A stretch of 64,000 bases of DNA from Xanthobacteraceae bacterium (GTDB lineage: Bacteria; Pseudomonadota; Alphaproteobacteria; Rhizobiales; Xanthobacteraceae): positions 514,587 to 578,586 of the forward strand of contig JAMLIK010000003.1 of NCBI GenBank assembly GCA_023954195.1. Reading direction: 5' to 3'. Within the stretch, counting starts at the first letter, position 1. Each line of letters starts with the position of its first letter. Under the pieces are notes generated by a model. The model had not been told where the DNA came from. It did not search any database and worked only from the letters and a program-made list of their open reading frames with translations. The translations under genes and the position numbers were made by a program. Shown here in pieces: positions 51,188 through 63,924 of this stretch.

Positions 51188-51492
51188 GGCGGTCGATCGT
51201 CGAATCCGGTGAGAATTGTGAGGAAGCGTGCGGCCCTCACTTAGCCAGAGGTTTGGTAAATTTCGGGTGAAGGATGTTGGCCGCGGTGCGATTTAGCGCT
51301 GGATCGCGGTTCCCGGCAAGGTTGGACGGATTCTACGCGAAATCGGCGCCCGGCGGCCTTTTCATCGCTTTTTAACTTGGCAGGCCGCCGGCGAATCCCG
51401 ACAATGGGGGTTCGGGCGAGGCTCGACGCCTGGTCGTTCATTCGCCGGTCAGCCGGTTTAGACAGCTTGCCGTTTCAGGACAGCGCGCGCCA
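51188..51492. other. Divergent intergenic region upstream of cpdR
   Basis: 305 bp with no gene or repeat that I can support. It should contain the cpdR promoter (minus) and that of the amidohydrolase gene (plus), whose ATG has only a weak ribosome-binding site. Confidence 0.45.
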
Positions 51493-52380
51493 ATGACCAA
51501 GCTTGATGGCGAACTGTCGCCGCCGTTTACCATCGTCGAGCCGTCGGCGTGGCGGGCGCCGATCATTTTCAACTCGCCCCATTCCGGCTCGGTCTACCCG
51601 CGGGCATTCCTGGCGGCGTCGCGGGTTGATCTCGCCACGCTGCGCCGGTCCGAGGATTCCTTTGTCGACGAACTGATCGAGGGATTGCGCGCCCAGGGGT
51701 TTCCGGTGGTGAGCGTCCACTTTCCCCGCTCCTATGTCGACGTCAACCGCGAGCCCTATGAACTCGATCCCCGCATGTTCGCCGGGCGACTGCCGAGTTT
51801 CGCCAACACCCGCTCGATGCGGGTCGCGGGAGGGCTCGGCACCATTCCGCGCGTGGTCGGCGACGGCCAGGAGATCTATCGCGAGCGTCTCGACGTCGAC
51901 GAGGCGCTGGCTCGTATCGAGGCGCTGTACAAGCCCTATCATCGGGCGTTGCGCCGCCTAATCACCAAGGCGCATCACGCCTTCGGAACCGCGATCCTGG
52001 TGGACTGCCATTCGATGCCGTCCGCCGGCATCTCGCGCGAGGAGCCGCCGCGACCGGACATCGTGATCGGCGACCGCTACGGCACCAGTTGCGCGGCGAT
52101 CCTGCGCGACCGGGTCGAGCATACGTTTACGGCGCTCGGCTATTCGGTCGGCTGCAACAAACCTTATGCCGGCGGCTTCATCACCGAGCACTACGGCAAT
52201 CCGGCCAGCGGATTGCACGCCGTCCAGATCGAGTTGAACCGGGCGGTTTACATGGATGAGCGCCGCCGTGAACGCCGGCCCCGCTTCGCGGATGTGATCG
52301 CGGATTTCGGCCGGCTCGCCGAAGTCCTGGCAACCTTGCCGTTCGGCGATCTCGGCCCGTTCGCCACCGCCGCCGAATAG
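51493..52380 (+). CDS. N-formylglutamate amidohydrolase family protein (HutG-like)
   Basis: 295 residues. FTIVEPSAWRAPIIFNSPHSGSVYPRAF carries the zinc-site SPHSG, RRSEDSFVDELIEGL, HFPRSYVDVNREPYELDPRMF (conserved VDVNR), HRALRRLI, and ILVDCHSMPS with the second His/Asp. These match the FGase family, which hydrolyses N-formylglutamate in histidine degradation. No hut genes are nearby, and in this group the gene tracks with cpdR, so the real substrate may differ. Confidence 0.88.
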   Translation: MTKLDGELSPPFTIVEPSAWRAPIIFNSPHSGSVYPRAFLAASRVDLATLRRSEDSFVDELIEGLRAQGFPVVSVHFPRSYVDVNREPYELDPRMFAGRLPSFANTRSMRVAGGLGTIPRVVGDGQEIYRERLDVDEALARIEALYKPYHRALRRLITKAHHAFGTAILVDCHSMPSAGISREEPPRPDIVIGDRYGTSCAAILRDRVEHTFTALGYSVGCNKPYAGGFITEHYGNPASGLHAVQIELNRAVYMDERRRERRPRFADVIADFGRLAEVLATLPFGDLGPFATAAE

Positions 52381-52444
52381 GCGGCCGCGGCCGGCGCGGG
52401 TTCGCCGATCGCCGCTACCGGCGGCGCGAGAAAATCGACGGCGC

Positions 52445-52534
52445 AAGAAAAAGGGCCGCTCGCGAAAGCAAGCGGCCCAAGTCTAGGGAGGAAACGCCCA
52501 AGGAGGGCAGCGATAACGCGAGGCGTTACCGCAC
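52445..52534 (-). ncRNA. Candidate trans-acting small RNA with anti-Shine-Dalgarno CCTCC motifs
   Basis: Read on the minus strand the locus has, in order: a hairpin TAACGC-CTC-GCGTTA (plus-strand 52514-52528); a hairpin GCCC-TCCTT-GGGC (52508-52496) whose loop and flank give CCCTCC; an unpaired TTTCCTCCC; and a strong terminator hairpin GGGCCGCT/AGCGGCCC (52478-52453) followed by TTTTTCTT. A promoter lies just upstream (52541-52569). Size about 90 nt. The modular layout with exposed CCTCC resembles the alphaproteobacterial alpha-r14/suhB-type small RNAs that pair with ribosome-binding sites. Family membership is by resemblance only. Confidence 0.6.
52448..52478 (-). terminator. Rho-independent terminator of the candidate small RNA
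   Basis: GGGCCGCT (52453-52460) and AGCGGCCC (52471-52478) form a perfect 8-bp stem with a 10-base loop. On the minus strand it is followed by TTTTTCTT. No annotated minus-strand gene precedes it, which is what points to a small RNA. Confidence 0.75.
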
Positions 52535-52540
52535 TGCATC

Positions 52541-52569
52541 AATATGCGGCCGCAGCGCACAAAACGCAA
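52541..52569 (-). promoter_or_regulatory. Sigma-70-type promoter of the candidate small RNA
   Basis: On the minus strand TTGCGT (52569-52564), 17-base spacer, CATATT (52546-52541). The predicted start is near 52534, giving about 90 nt to the terminator. Confidence 0.5.
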
Positions 52570-52937
52570 GGTTTTTTCAATGTTTTCGCATGCGAATTTT
52601 GCATATCTGTTCCTCTGAACATGTCATTCCAACTTTTAAATTCATTATATATTTCAAATGTTTATAGATATGTGGCAAAACCGTGAATAGGCTATGAAGT
52701 GAATATAAGTTCAATTTTATAACTTCGCCCCTCCTTTCCGTCGTTCTACACCTCTCGGGATTCGTTCGCCATCGCCGACGGTCGTCCGGTCCGCCATCGC
52801 CATGGGCGGGAAACTTCCGGGTTCGGTCCGCCGTAGCGGCGAATAACAGGTCGGCCTCTGCCGCCACCTCGGGTCCCATTGGTTTTCCCGCTCCGAACCG
52901 CTAATCAGTGCGGATTCGCAACATAGGGAGACGCCTC

Positions 52938-53720
52938 GTGACGGTCGTTGATTTCACCGCCTTCATTGACCGCCTGGCGACCGCCTCCGGCGAGGCCATC
53001 CTGCCGTTCTTCCGCACCTCGCTGGGGGTCGAGGACAAGAAATCCAAGCAGGGCTTCGATCCGGTGACCGAGGCCGATCGCGGCGCGGAGGCGGTGATGC
53101 GGCGGATGATTAAGGCGAGCTTTCCCCGGCACGGTATCGTCGGCGAGGAGTTCGGTAACGAGCGCGAGGACGCCGACTACGTCTGGGTGCTTGATCCCAT
53201 CGACGGCACCAAATCCTTCATCTCCGGTTTTCCGATCTGGGGTACGCTGATCGCGTTGATGCACCGGGGCGCGCCGGTTTACGGCATGATGCACCAGCCT
53301 TATATCGGCGAGCGCTTCAGCGGCGACAATGGCTCCGCCACCTGCCGCTCCGCCGGCGGCCAGCGCAAGCTGGCGACGCGGCGTTGCGAGACCCTGAGCC
53401 AGGCCACGTTGTTCACCACCAGTCCGCTGTTGATGAACGCGGCCGATCGCGCCGCCTTCACGCGGGTTCAGGACCAGGCCCGGCTCACGCGCTTCGGCGG
53501 CGACTGCTATTCCTATTGCATGCTGGCGGCGGGTCATGTCGATCTGGTGATCGAGACCGAATTGAAGCCCTACGATATCGCCGCGCTGATCCCGATCGTG
53601 ACCGGCGCGGGCGGCATCGTCACCACCTGGGAGGGCAAGCCGGCGCAGCAGGGCGGCCGTATTATCGCCGCCGGCGATCCGCACGTCCACGAGCAGGCGC
53701 TGAAGGTGCTGGCTGGCTGA
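52938..53720 (+). CDS. hisN: Inositol monophosphatase family protein, histidinol-phosphatase-like (HisN)
   Basis: 260 residues from GTG 52938, which follows AGGGAG by 7 bases; an in-frame GTG at 52908 is a poorer choice. IMPase metal sites: GEE at 69-71 (IVGEEFGNE), DPIDGT at 86-91 (WVLDPIDGTKSFISGFPIWGTLIAL) and the C-terminal GGDCYSYCMLAAGHVDLVIETELKPYDIAALIPIV. The last segment and overall size match HisN-type histidinol-phosphate phosphatases of actinobacteria and alphaproteobacteria. Inositol or other sugar-phosphate substrates remain possible. Confidence 0.85.
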   Translation: MTVVDFTAFIDRLATASGEAILPFFRTSLGVEDKKSKQGFDPVTEADRGAEAVMRRMIKASFPRHGIVGEEFGNEREDADYVWVLDPIDGTKSFISGFPIWGTLIALMHRGAPVYGMMHQPYIGERFSGDNGSATCRSAGGQRKLATRRCETLSQATLFTTSPLLMNAADRAAFTRVQDQARLTRFGGDCYSYCMLAAGHVDLVIETELKPYDIAALIPIVTGAGGIVTTWEGKPAQQGGRIIAAGDPHVHEQALKVLAG

Positions 53721-53792
53721 GGCGGCGGCGCGCGGTCCGGGGGCTTCCAGCGCCGGATTGCGCCGCGCGCCCGGCTCGGTCAATCTGTCGCC

Positions 53793-54545
53793 ATGTCGGA
53801 ACCCAGTCTCGTTCTCATCGCCGCGGTGTTTCTGCTGGCCGGATTCGTCAAGGGCGTGATCGGGCTGGGCCTGCCCACGGTGGCGATGGGCCTGCTCGCG
53901 ACGCGGATGGCGCCGGCGCACGCGCTCGCCATCGTCATCGTGCCGTCGATCACCACCAATATCTGGCAGACTTTCGGCGGCCCCTACCTGCGCGTCCTGC
54001 TGCGCCGGCTGTGGCCGATGCTGGTCGGGCTATTGTTCGGCATCTGGTGCGCCGCCGGCCTGATGGCCGGACCTTACGCCCGCTACGGCACGCTGGTCCT
54101 CGGCGTTCTCCTGGTCATTTACGGGATCATCGGACTCAAGCAGGTGCGCTTTCATGTGCCGCCTGCCAAGGAGAAATGGATCGGCGGCGTGGTCGGCGTC
54201 GTCACCGGCGCGGTGTCGGCGGTGACCGGCGTGCAGGTGATTCCGTCGATGCCGTTCATGCAGGCCATCGGGCTTGAGAAGGACGAACTGGTTCAGGGGT
54301 TAGGGGTGTTTTTCACCACCGGCACCCTCGGCCTGATATGGGGGCTTTCCGATGCCGGGCTGTTGACGGTGTCGGTCGCGGTGCCGGGCCTGGTGGCGCT
54401 GGTAACCGGCTTCGCCGGCATGTTCATCGGCCAGAACGTCCGCACCCGGATGCACCCGGTCGTGTTCCGGCGCTGGTTCCTGGTCGCGATGATCGGCCTC
54501 GGCATCTATCTCGGCGGCGAGGCATTGACGAGGATTTTTGCGTGA
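53793..54545 (+). CDS. TauE/SafE (TSUP) family membrane transporter
   Basis: 250 residues, about eight TM helices in two repeats. FLLAGFVKGVIGLGLPTVAMGLLATRM is the family N-terminal motif (G-x-G-G/L-P), and the second repeat shows GGVVGVVTGAVSAVTGVQVIPSMPFMQAIGL. Family members export sulfite or organosulfonates or import/export other small anions. No sulfur genes are nearby, so the substrate is unknown. It is convergent with the LysE gene 7 bases away. Confidence 0.87.
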   Translation: MSEPSLVLIAAVFLLAGFVKGVIGLGLPTVAMGLLATRMAPAHALAIVIVPSITTNIWQTFGGPYLRVLLRRLWPMLVGLLFGIWCAAGLMAGPYARYGTLVLGVLLVIYGIIGLKQVRFHVPPAKEKWIGGVVGVVTGAVSAVTGVQVIPSMPFMQAIGLEKDELVQGLGVFFTTGTLGLIWGLSDAGLLTVSVAVPGLVALVTGFAGMFIGQNVRTRMHPVVFRRWFLVAMIGLGIYLGGEALTRIFA

Positions 54546-54552
54546 GGACGGC

Positions 54553-55188
54553 TCAGCGCCCGTCCATCAGCGCGACGCGGATGCCGAGATAGACGAACAG
54601 CGCGCCGATGCCGCGATTGATCCAGCGCATCAGGTTCCCCGAGCGCTGCATCCGCCGCGCGGCGGTGGCGGCGAAGGCGGCGACGCCGAGGCACCACAGC
54701 ATGCCGTTGGCGACGAAGATGACGCCGAGCACGAGCAGCGCCAGCGACGGATGCGGCGCTCCGGTATCGACGAACTGCGGCAGGAAGGCGAGAAAGAACA
54801 GCGCGATCTTCGGATTGAGGATATTGGTCAGCGCGCCCTGCCAGAACACCTGCCGCAGCCGGACCTGCCTCAACGTCGGCCGGGCCGCGTCCGCGCCGCC
54901 GTCGCGCGCCAGAACCATGCGCACACCGATGTAGCAGAGATAGGCGCCGCCGATCAGCTTGACGGCGGTGAACGCGGTGGCCGAGGCCGCCAGCAGCGCC
55001 GACAGCCCGACCGCGGTCGCCAGCACGTGGACCAGACAGCCGCAACCGATGCCGATCGCCGCCACCGCGCCGCCGCGCCAGCCAAGTTGCAGGCTGCGTG
55101 CGGTAATATAGGCGTTGTCCGGTCCCGGCGTGACGTTGAGCAGCAGGCCGGAGACGATAAACAGCCCGAGATCGTGAATGCCGAGCAT
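54553..55188 (-). CDS. LysE family amino-acid exporter (RhtB-like)
   Basis: 211 residues with about six TM segments. The N-terminus LGLFIVSGLLLNVTPGPDNAYITARSLQLGWRGGAVAAIGIGCGCLVH carries the hallmark NVTPGPD and GxxxGxGxxxH. The FWQGALTNILNPKIALFFLAFLPQFVD motif is also typical. It probably exports an amino acid or homoserine-lactone-like metabolite; specificity is unknown. Confidence 0.9.
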   Translation of the reverse strand: MLGIHDLGLFIVSGLLLNVTPGPDNAYITARSLQLGWRGGAVAAIGIGCGCLVHVLATAVGLSALLAASATAFTAVKLIGGAYLCYIGVRMVLARDGGADAARPTLRQVRLRQVFWQGALTNILNPKIALFFLAFLPQFVDTGAPHPSLALLVLGVIFVANGMLWCLGVAAFAATAARRMQRSGNLMRWINRGIGALFVYLGIRVALMDGR

Positions 55189-55210
55189 GGTGGTCGTTCA
55201 ATCCTCGCGG

Positions 55211-55340
55211 TCGTCCCTGCGAAGGCAGGGACCCATACGTCGTTTCATTGCGATTCAATCGAAAGCGTCAAACGCGGTTTGCCGAGCGTGTCTGTTGTAA
55301 CGAGCGCTGGGGTTATGGGTCCCTGCCTTCGCAGGGACGA
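55211..55340. repeat. Pair of inverted 27-bp repeats flanking a 76-bp spacer
   Basis: The left arm 55211-55237 and the right arm 55314-55340 are exact reverse complements over 27 bases. Each arm is itself a hairpin, GTCCCTGC-GAAG-GCAGGGAC in the left arm. It lies between the LysE and alpha/beta-hydrolase genes, both minus-strand. This GTCCCTGC-type palindrome is a widespread extragenic repeat in related genomes and looks like a non-autonomous mobile (MITE/REP-like) unit. Confidence 0.85.
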
Positions 55341-55354
55341 CATCGCGATGAGTG

Positions 55355-56296
55355 TCATTCCCCACTTCCCGGCACGAAGGCGTCGAACGCCGCCCAGAAC
55401 TGGGCGCGATAGTGGTTCTGTTCTTGCAGGATCTCGTGCCGCGCCCCCGGAATCACCAGATGCGAACTGCCGCGCAGATGATAGGCGAATTCCTCGATGG
55501 CCGGCGTCGAGACCACGCCGTCCGCGCCCGCCGCCAGCATCAGGATCGGTTGCCGGATCCGCGAGGGATAATGCGTTTCGCGAAAACCGTGCATGGTGCG
55601 GAAGGCGGTGTCGGCCCAGGCTACCGTCGGCGCGGCGATGCCGACGTTCGGATCCTCGGCGAGGATCGCGGCGTTGCGGGCGTAGCGCACCGGATCGCTG
55701 GTGAGGGGATTGTCGGCGAACGGCGCCTGACCCACCAGCACGTCGTTGCCGCCGGGCACGTAGTTGCCGCCCATGCCAATGAATCGCATGGCGCGCAGCA
55801 GCGCGCGCGCCGGCCATGACGTGAGGCGGCCGGGCAGGTCGATCATTGGCGCCGACAGCACCATGCGGTCGAACCAGCGCCGGCGGGCATGGGCAACGCG
55901 CAGCATCACCGCGCCGCCCATCGAATGCGCCAGCGCGAAATAGGGCGGCGGGCAATCCGGCAGCACCACCTCGCGATAGAATGTCTCGACGTCGATCTCG
56001 AACTCGGCGAAGTCGCGCACGTAGCCTTTTCGCGGATCGCTCAAGGCCCGCGCCGAGCCGCCCTGGCCGCGCCAGTCCAGCAGCGCCACCGCGAAGCCAC
56101 GGTCGCGGAGGTCGCGCACCGTCTCGAAATATTTCTCGATCTGCTCGCCGCGTCCGGTGAAGACGCAGACGGTGCCCTTGCGGCCCGGCGGCGGCGGAAA
56201 ACGCGCGAAGCGCAGCCGGACGCCGTCCGGCGTGGTGATGGTGCCGGTGACGGCGCCGTCGGGAACCGGGTTCGCGGGGATTGAAACCAATGTCAT
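55355..56296 (-). CDS. Alpha/beta hydrolase, lysophospholipase-like (PldB type)
   Basis: 313 residues. Hydrolase_4 features: oxyanion region VCVFTGRGEQIEKYFE, VALLDWRGQGGSARA, nucleophile Ser125 in LAHSMGGAVMLRVA, Asp in ILMLAAGADGVVST (about 256) and His in PGARHEILQE (about 288). Similar proteins are annotated as monoacylglycerol lipase or lysophospholipase L2. No signal peptide is seen, so it is cytoplasmic or membrane-associated. Confidence 0.88.
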   Translation of the reverse strand: MTLVSIPANPVPDGAVTGTITTPDGVRLRFARFPPPPGRKGTVCVFTGRGEQIEKYFETVRDLRDRGFAVALLDWRGQGGSARALSDPRKGYVRDFAEFEIDVETFYREVVLPDCPPPYFALAHSMGGAVMLRVAHARRRWFDRMVLSAPMIDLPGRLTSWPARALLRAMRFIGMGGNYVPGGNDVLVGQAPFADNPLTSDPVRYARNAAILAEDPNVGIAAPTVAWADTAFRTMHGFRETHYPSRIRQPILMLAAGADGVVSTPAIEEFAYHLRGSSHLVIPGARHEILQEQNHYRAQFWAAFDAFVPGSGE

Positions 56297-56416
56297 GCAG
56301 CGGCCGCGCGGGAAAAAAATCGCAGGAGGAAAATCGCTTCAATTCAAGGCGCGGAGCGAAACAACGAGATGCGTCTCACCCTCTTGAAGCCGGTCGGTGC
56401 CCTCCCATATCACTTT

Positions 56417-56502
56417 CGTGCAGGCCGCTCTACAGGCTGCACGCAGACGACGGCCCGGCCCGGTTGGCGGGCGGGCCGGCATAAATGTCGCTCACTGGAG
56501 GA
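56417..56502 (+). promoter_or_regulatory. ROSE-type RNA thermometer upstream of hsp20
   Basis: Three consecutive hairpins end at the ribosome-binding site. Hairpin 1 is GTGCAG...CTGCAC (56417-56443). Hairpin 2 is a GC-rich stem at 56451-56478. The third, GTC-GCTCACTG-GAGGAC (56487-56503), has the UCGCU motif (56488-56492, matching UYGCU) facing the Shine-Dalgarno GGAGGA (56497-56502). This is the layout of ROSE elements that open on heating, known upstream of small heat-shock genes in Bradyrhizobium. Confidence 0.8.
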
Positions 56503-56509
56503 CTGAATC

Positions 56510-56986
56510 ATGCGTACTTTCGATCTCACCCCGTTCTATCGTTCCACCGTCGGCTTCGACCGCCTATTCTCGCTGCTCGACCAGGCGCCCGGCGATGCCG
56601 CCGCGGGCTATCCGCCCTATAATATCGAGCGCACCGGCGAAAACGCCTATCGCATCAGCGTCGCGGTGTCCGGCTTCGCGCAGAACGAACTCTCCATCGT
56701 CGCCAAGGAAAACACCCTGACGATCAAGGGCGAGAAGGTTTCCAACGACAACGCCGAGAAAAAGTCCGAGGTGCTGTATCGCGGCATCGCGGCCCGCGCC
56801 TTCGAGCGCGTGTTCCAGCTCGCCGACTTCGTGCTGGTGAAGGATGCCTCGCTGGAGAACGGCCTGCTGCATGTCGATCTGGTCCGCGAGATTCCCGAGA
56901 CCAAGAAGCCGCGCCAGATTCCGATCAACGGCGTGACGCCGGCGCAGCCGGTGATTGAGAACGCCGCGGACAAGGCCGCCGCCTGA
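56510..56986 (+). CDS. Small heat-shock protein, Hsp20/alpha-crystallin family
   Basis: 158 residues. The N-terminal MRTFDLTPFYRSTVGFDRLFSLLDQA is the IbpA-like start. The alpha-crystallin domain runs from about residue 35 (PPYNIERTGENAYRISVAVSGFAQNELSIVAKENTLTIKGEK) to about 130 (ARAFERVFQLADFVLVKDASLENGLLHVDLVREIP), and the C-terminal I-x-I-type motif is RQIPINGV. It is an ATP-independent holdase. It is preceded by a ROSE-type thermometer and followed by a strong terminator, so it is likely monocistronic and heat-induced at translation. Confidence 0.95.
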   Translation: MRTFDLTPFYRSTVGFDRLFSLLDQAPGDAAAGYPPYNIERTGENAYRISVAVSGFAQNELSIVAKENTLTIKGEKVSNDNAEKKSEVLYRGIAARAFERVFQLADFVLVKDASLENGLLHVDLVREIPETKKPRQIPINGVTPAQPVIENAADKAAA

Positions 56987-57027
56987 TTTCAGGCAGGGCT
57001 CATCGCCGATCAGCCGATCGAGACGCC

Positions 57028-57054
57028 AACGCCCCGGCTGTGCCGGGGCGTTTT
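57028..57054 (+). terminator. Intrinsic terminator after hsp20
   Basis: AACGCCCCGGC-TGT-GCCGGGGCGTT is an 11-bp perfect stem with a 3-base loop, continuing into TTTT. It is 42 bases after the stop. Confidence 0.92.
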
Positions 57055-57539
57055 GCTATGGGCGAGATCGAATCTGTCACATTCGGTAATATTCGGTCGC
57101 GTCCCTGCCACGTTCCCGCAAAAAATTACGTTGGAACGGTTCTGAACGCTTGTATGTTAAAAAAAAGTTTGGCAGTCTGAAATCTAGGGCAGTAATGCTG
57201 TCCTAATTTCGAACGGAGTTTCGCCCGCCGCGCCGGTGCCTCCCCATCGAGGGCACGCAGGCCGGGCGAAAGGAAAAGGCAGCCCGGGCGTCGGACGACG
57301 GCGGCGGGCCGCACGATCTAAACCGAGGTTTGGTGGATTTCGACCGCGAGGCGTCCGACAGGCGCCTGCAAGGGTTCGGTGAGCCCTGACGCCAGCGGAG
57401 CGAACCGGCAACCGCGGCGAATCGTTCACGCGAAGGCGACGCCGGTCCCTCCCATCCGGGCGGGATCGCACCAGAAGGAGAGAGGGCCGGGGTTCCAGCA
57501 TTGGAATGAAGGCCCGCAAATACCATCGAGGATAAGAAT
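57055..57539. other. Long leader/intergenic region before gltB
   Basis: 485 bp. The first third is AT-rich with an A8 run near 57160 and should hold the promoter. The rest (57200-57520) is GC-rich with no ORF of its own that I can support and no riboswitch class I recognise. A long structured 5' UTR is possible. GAGGAT before the GTG at 57540 is the ribosome-binding site. Confidence 0.45.
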
Positions 57540-62333
<4,794 letters not shown>

Positions 62334-62350
62334 GGAGAGACAAACCTCGT

Positions 62351-62431
62351 CGTCATTGCGAGCGCAGCGAAGCAATCCAGAAAACCGTGAAAAAGAACTG
62401 GATTGCTTCGTCGCTGACGCTCCTCGCAATG
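62351..62431. repeat. Imperfect palindromic repeat in the gltB-gltD gap
   Basis: The left arm 62351-62380 (CGTCATTGCGAGCGCAGCG then AAGCAATCCAG) is inverted in the right arm 62398-62431 (CTGGATTGCTTCG ... CTCGCAATG). The right arm carries about four extra bases in the middle. It is a common extragenic repeat type (TTGCGAGC...GAAGCAATCC) in related genomes. It lies inside a probable operon and may form an RNA stem that affects gltB/gltD ratio or mRNA decay. Confidence 0.8.
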
Positions 62432-62466
62432 TCGATCAGCTAGAGACGGATTAGAGGTAGCAAGTC

Positions 62467-63924
62467 ATGGGCAAGATTACAGGCTTTCTCGAAATCGACC
62501 GCAACGACCGCAAGTACGCGCCGGTCGCCGAGCGGCTGAAGAACTATCGCGAATTCGTCATTCCGCTTGATGAAAAGGAACTGCGCGATCAGGCGGCGCG
62601 CTGCATGAACTGCGGCGTGCCCTATTGCCACGGCACCGGCTCGGTCGAGCCGGGCACGCCGGGCTGCCCGGTCAACAACCAGATCCCGGACTGGAACGAT
62701 CTGGTCTATCAGGGCAATTGGGAAGAAGCCTCGCGCAACCTGCATTCGACCAACAACTTCCCGGACTTCACCGGCCGCATCTGCCCCGCCCCATGCGAGG
62801 CGTCATGCACGCTCAACATTATCGAGACGCCGGTGACCATCAAGACCATCGAGCACGCCATCGTCGAGCGTGCATGGGACAACGGCTGGCTCAAGCCGGA
62901 GATCGCCGCGCACAAGACCGGCAGGAAGGTCGCGGTGGTCGGCTCCGGTCCCGCCGGCATGGCTTGCGCGCAGCAACTCGCCCGCGCCGGCCACGACGTG
63001 CATCTCTATGAGAAGAACGCCAAGGCCGGCGGCCTGCTGCGCTACGGCATTCCCGACTTCAAGATGGAGAAGGATGTCATCGACCGCCGCGTCGCGCAGA
63101 TGCAGGCCGAGGGCGTCACCTTCCATTACGGCGCGCCGGTCGGCGGCGATGCACCTGGCGCGATCGATCCTCAGCAGCTCTTGAAGGATCATGACGCGGT
63201 GGCGCTCACCGGCGGGTCGGAGACGCCGCGCGACCTGCCGATCGAAGGCCGCGACCTCGACGGCATCCACTTCGCGATGGATTTCCTGCCCCAGCAGAAC
63301 CGCCGCGTCGGCAATGAGGCGTTGGGGGACGTGAAGGAGATTCTCGCCGGCGGCAAGCACGTCGTGGTGATCGGCGGCGGTGACACCGGCTCCGACTGCA
63401 TCGGCACCTCGCTGCGGCAAGGCGCGCTATCGGTGACGCAGCTTGAAATCATGCCGGCCCCGCCCGAGCACGAGAACAAGGCGCTGACCTGGCCGAACTG
63501 GCCGCTGAAGATGCGCACCTCGTCGAGTCAGGCCGAGGGCGCCGCGCGTGATTTCGCCGTTTTAACGCAGAAATTCGAGGGCAAGGACGGCAAGGTCACC
63601 AGGCTGCACTGCATTCGCGTCGATAGCAAATTCCAGCCGATTCCGGGGAGCGAATTCGCGCTCGACGCCGATCTGGTGCTGCTGGCGATGGGTTTTGTGC
63701 ATCCGATCCATGAGGGTCTGTTGAAGACGCTCGGCATCGAACTCGACCCGCGCGGCAACGTCCGCGCCAATACGGCGGACTACCAGACCTCGCTGCCGAA
63801 GGTGTTTTCCGCCGGCGACATGCGGCGCGGCCAGTCGCTGGTGGTGTGGGCGATCCGCGAGGGGCGGCTGTGCGCCCGCGCGGTCGACACCTTCCTGATG
63901 GGTTCGACCAAGCTGCCGCGCTGA
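62467..63924 (+). CDS. gltD: Glutamate synthase small subunit
   Basis: 485 residues. The N-terminal Fe-S domain has cysteines in [26 protein letters not shown] and [14 protein letters not shown]. The FAD-binding motif is [22 protein letters not shown] (about 151-172), and the NADPH-binding motif [21 protein letters not shown] (about 300-320). The C-terminal FAD contact is [22 protein letters not shown]. It feeds NADPH electrons to GltB. The ATG at 62467 has a purine-rich AGAGGTAGCAAGTC leader. The window ends 76 bases after its stop with nothing further identifiable. Confidence 0.97.
   Translation: MGKITGFLEIDRNDRKYAPVAERLKNYREFVIPLDEKELRDQAARCMNCGVPYCHGTGSVEPGTPGCPVNNQIPDWNDLVYQGNWEEASRNLHSTNNFPDFTGRICPAPCEASCTLNIIETPVTIKTIEHAIVERAWDNGWLKPEIAAHKTGRKVAVVGSGPAGMACAQQLARAGHDVHLYEKNAKAGGLLRYGIPDFKMEKDVIDRRVAQMQAEGVTFHYGAPVGGDAPGAIDPQQLLKDHDAVALTGGSETPRDLPIEGRDLDGIHFAMDFLPQQNRRVGNEALGDVKEILAGGKHVVVIGGGDTGSDCIGTSLRQGALSVTQLEIMPAPPEHENKALTWPNWPLKMRTSSSQAEGAARDFAVLTQKFEGKDGKVTRLHCIRVDSKFQPIPGSEFALDADLVLLAMGFVHPIHEGLLKTLGIELDPRGNVRANTADYQTSLPKVFSAGDMRRGQSLVVWAIREGRLCARAVDTFLMGSTKLPR

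Larger units (their letters stand above)
52381..52937. other. 557-bp gene-free stretch containing the small-RNA locus and an AT-rich block
   Basis: The part at 52445-52570 is explained by the small RNA and its promoter (separate entries). The part at 52570-52735 is strikingly AT-rich for this genome, with TTATATATTTCAAATG and similar runs; nothing coding is seen. The last 30 bases hold the AGGGAG site of the phosphatase gene. Confidence 0.5.

Noticed and set aside
51241..51441. A 66-codon minus-strand ORF upstream of cpdR
   Set aside because: No ribosome-binding site or recognisable content; it lies in the divergent promoter gap.
52577..52879. A 100-codon minus-strand ORF upstream of the phosphatase
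   Set aside because: Half of it is low-complexity AT-rich sequence and the other half is Arg-rich shadow; no motif.
54538..55704. A 388-codon plus-strand open frame
   Set aside because: Antisense to LysE and hydrolase genes; its middle is the translation of the 27-bp inverted repeat unit (the VPAKAGTH-type peptide).
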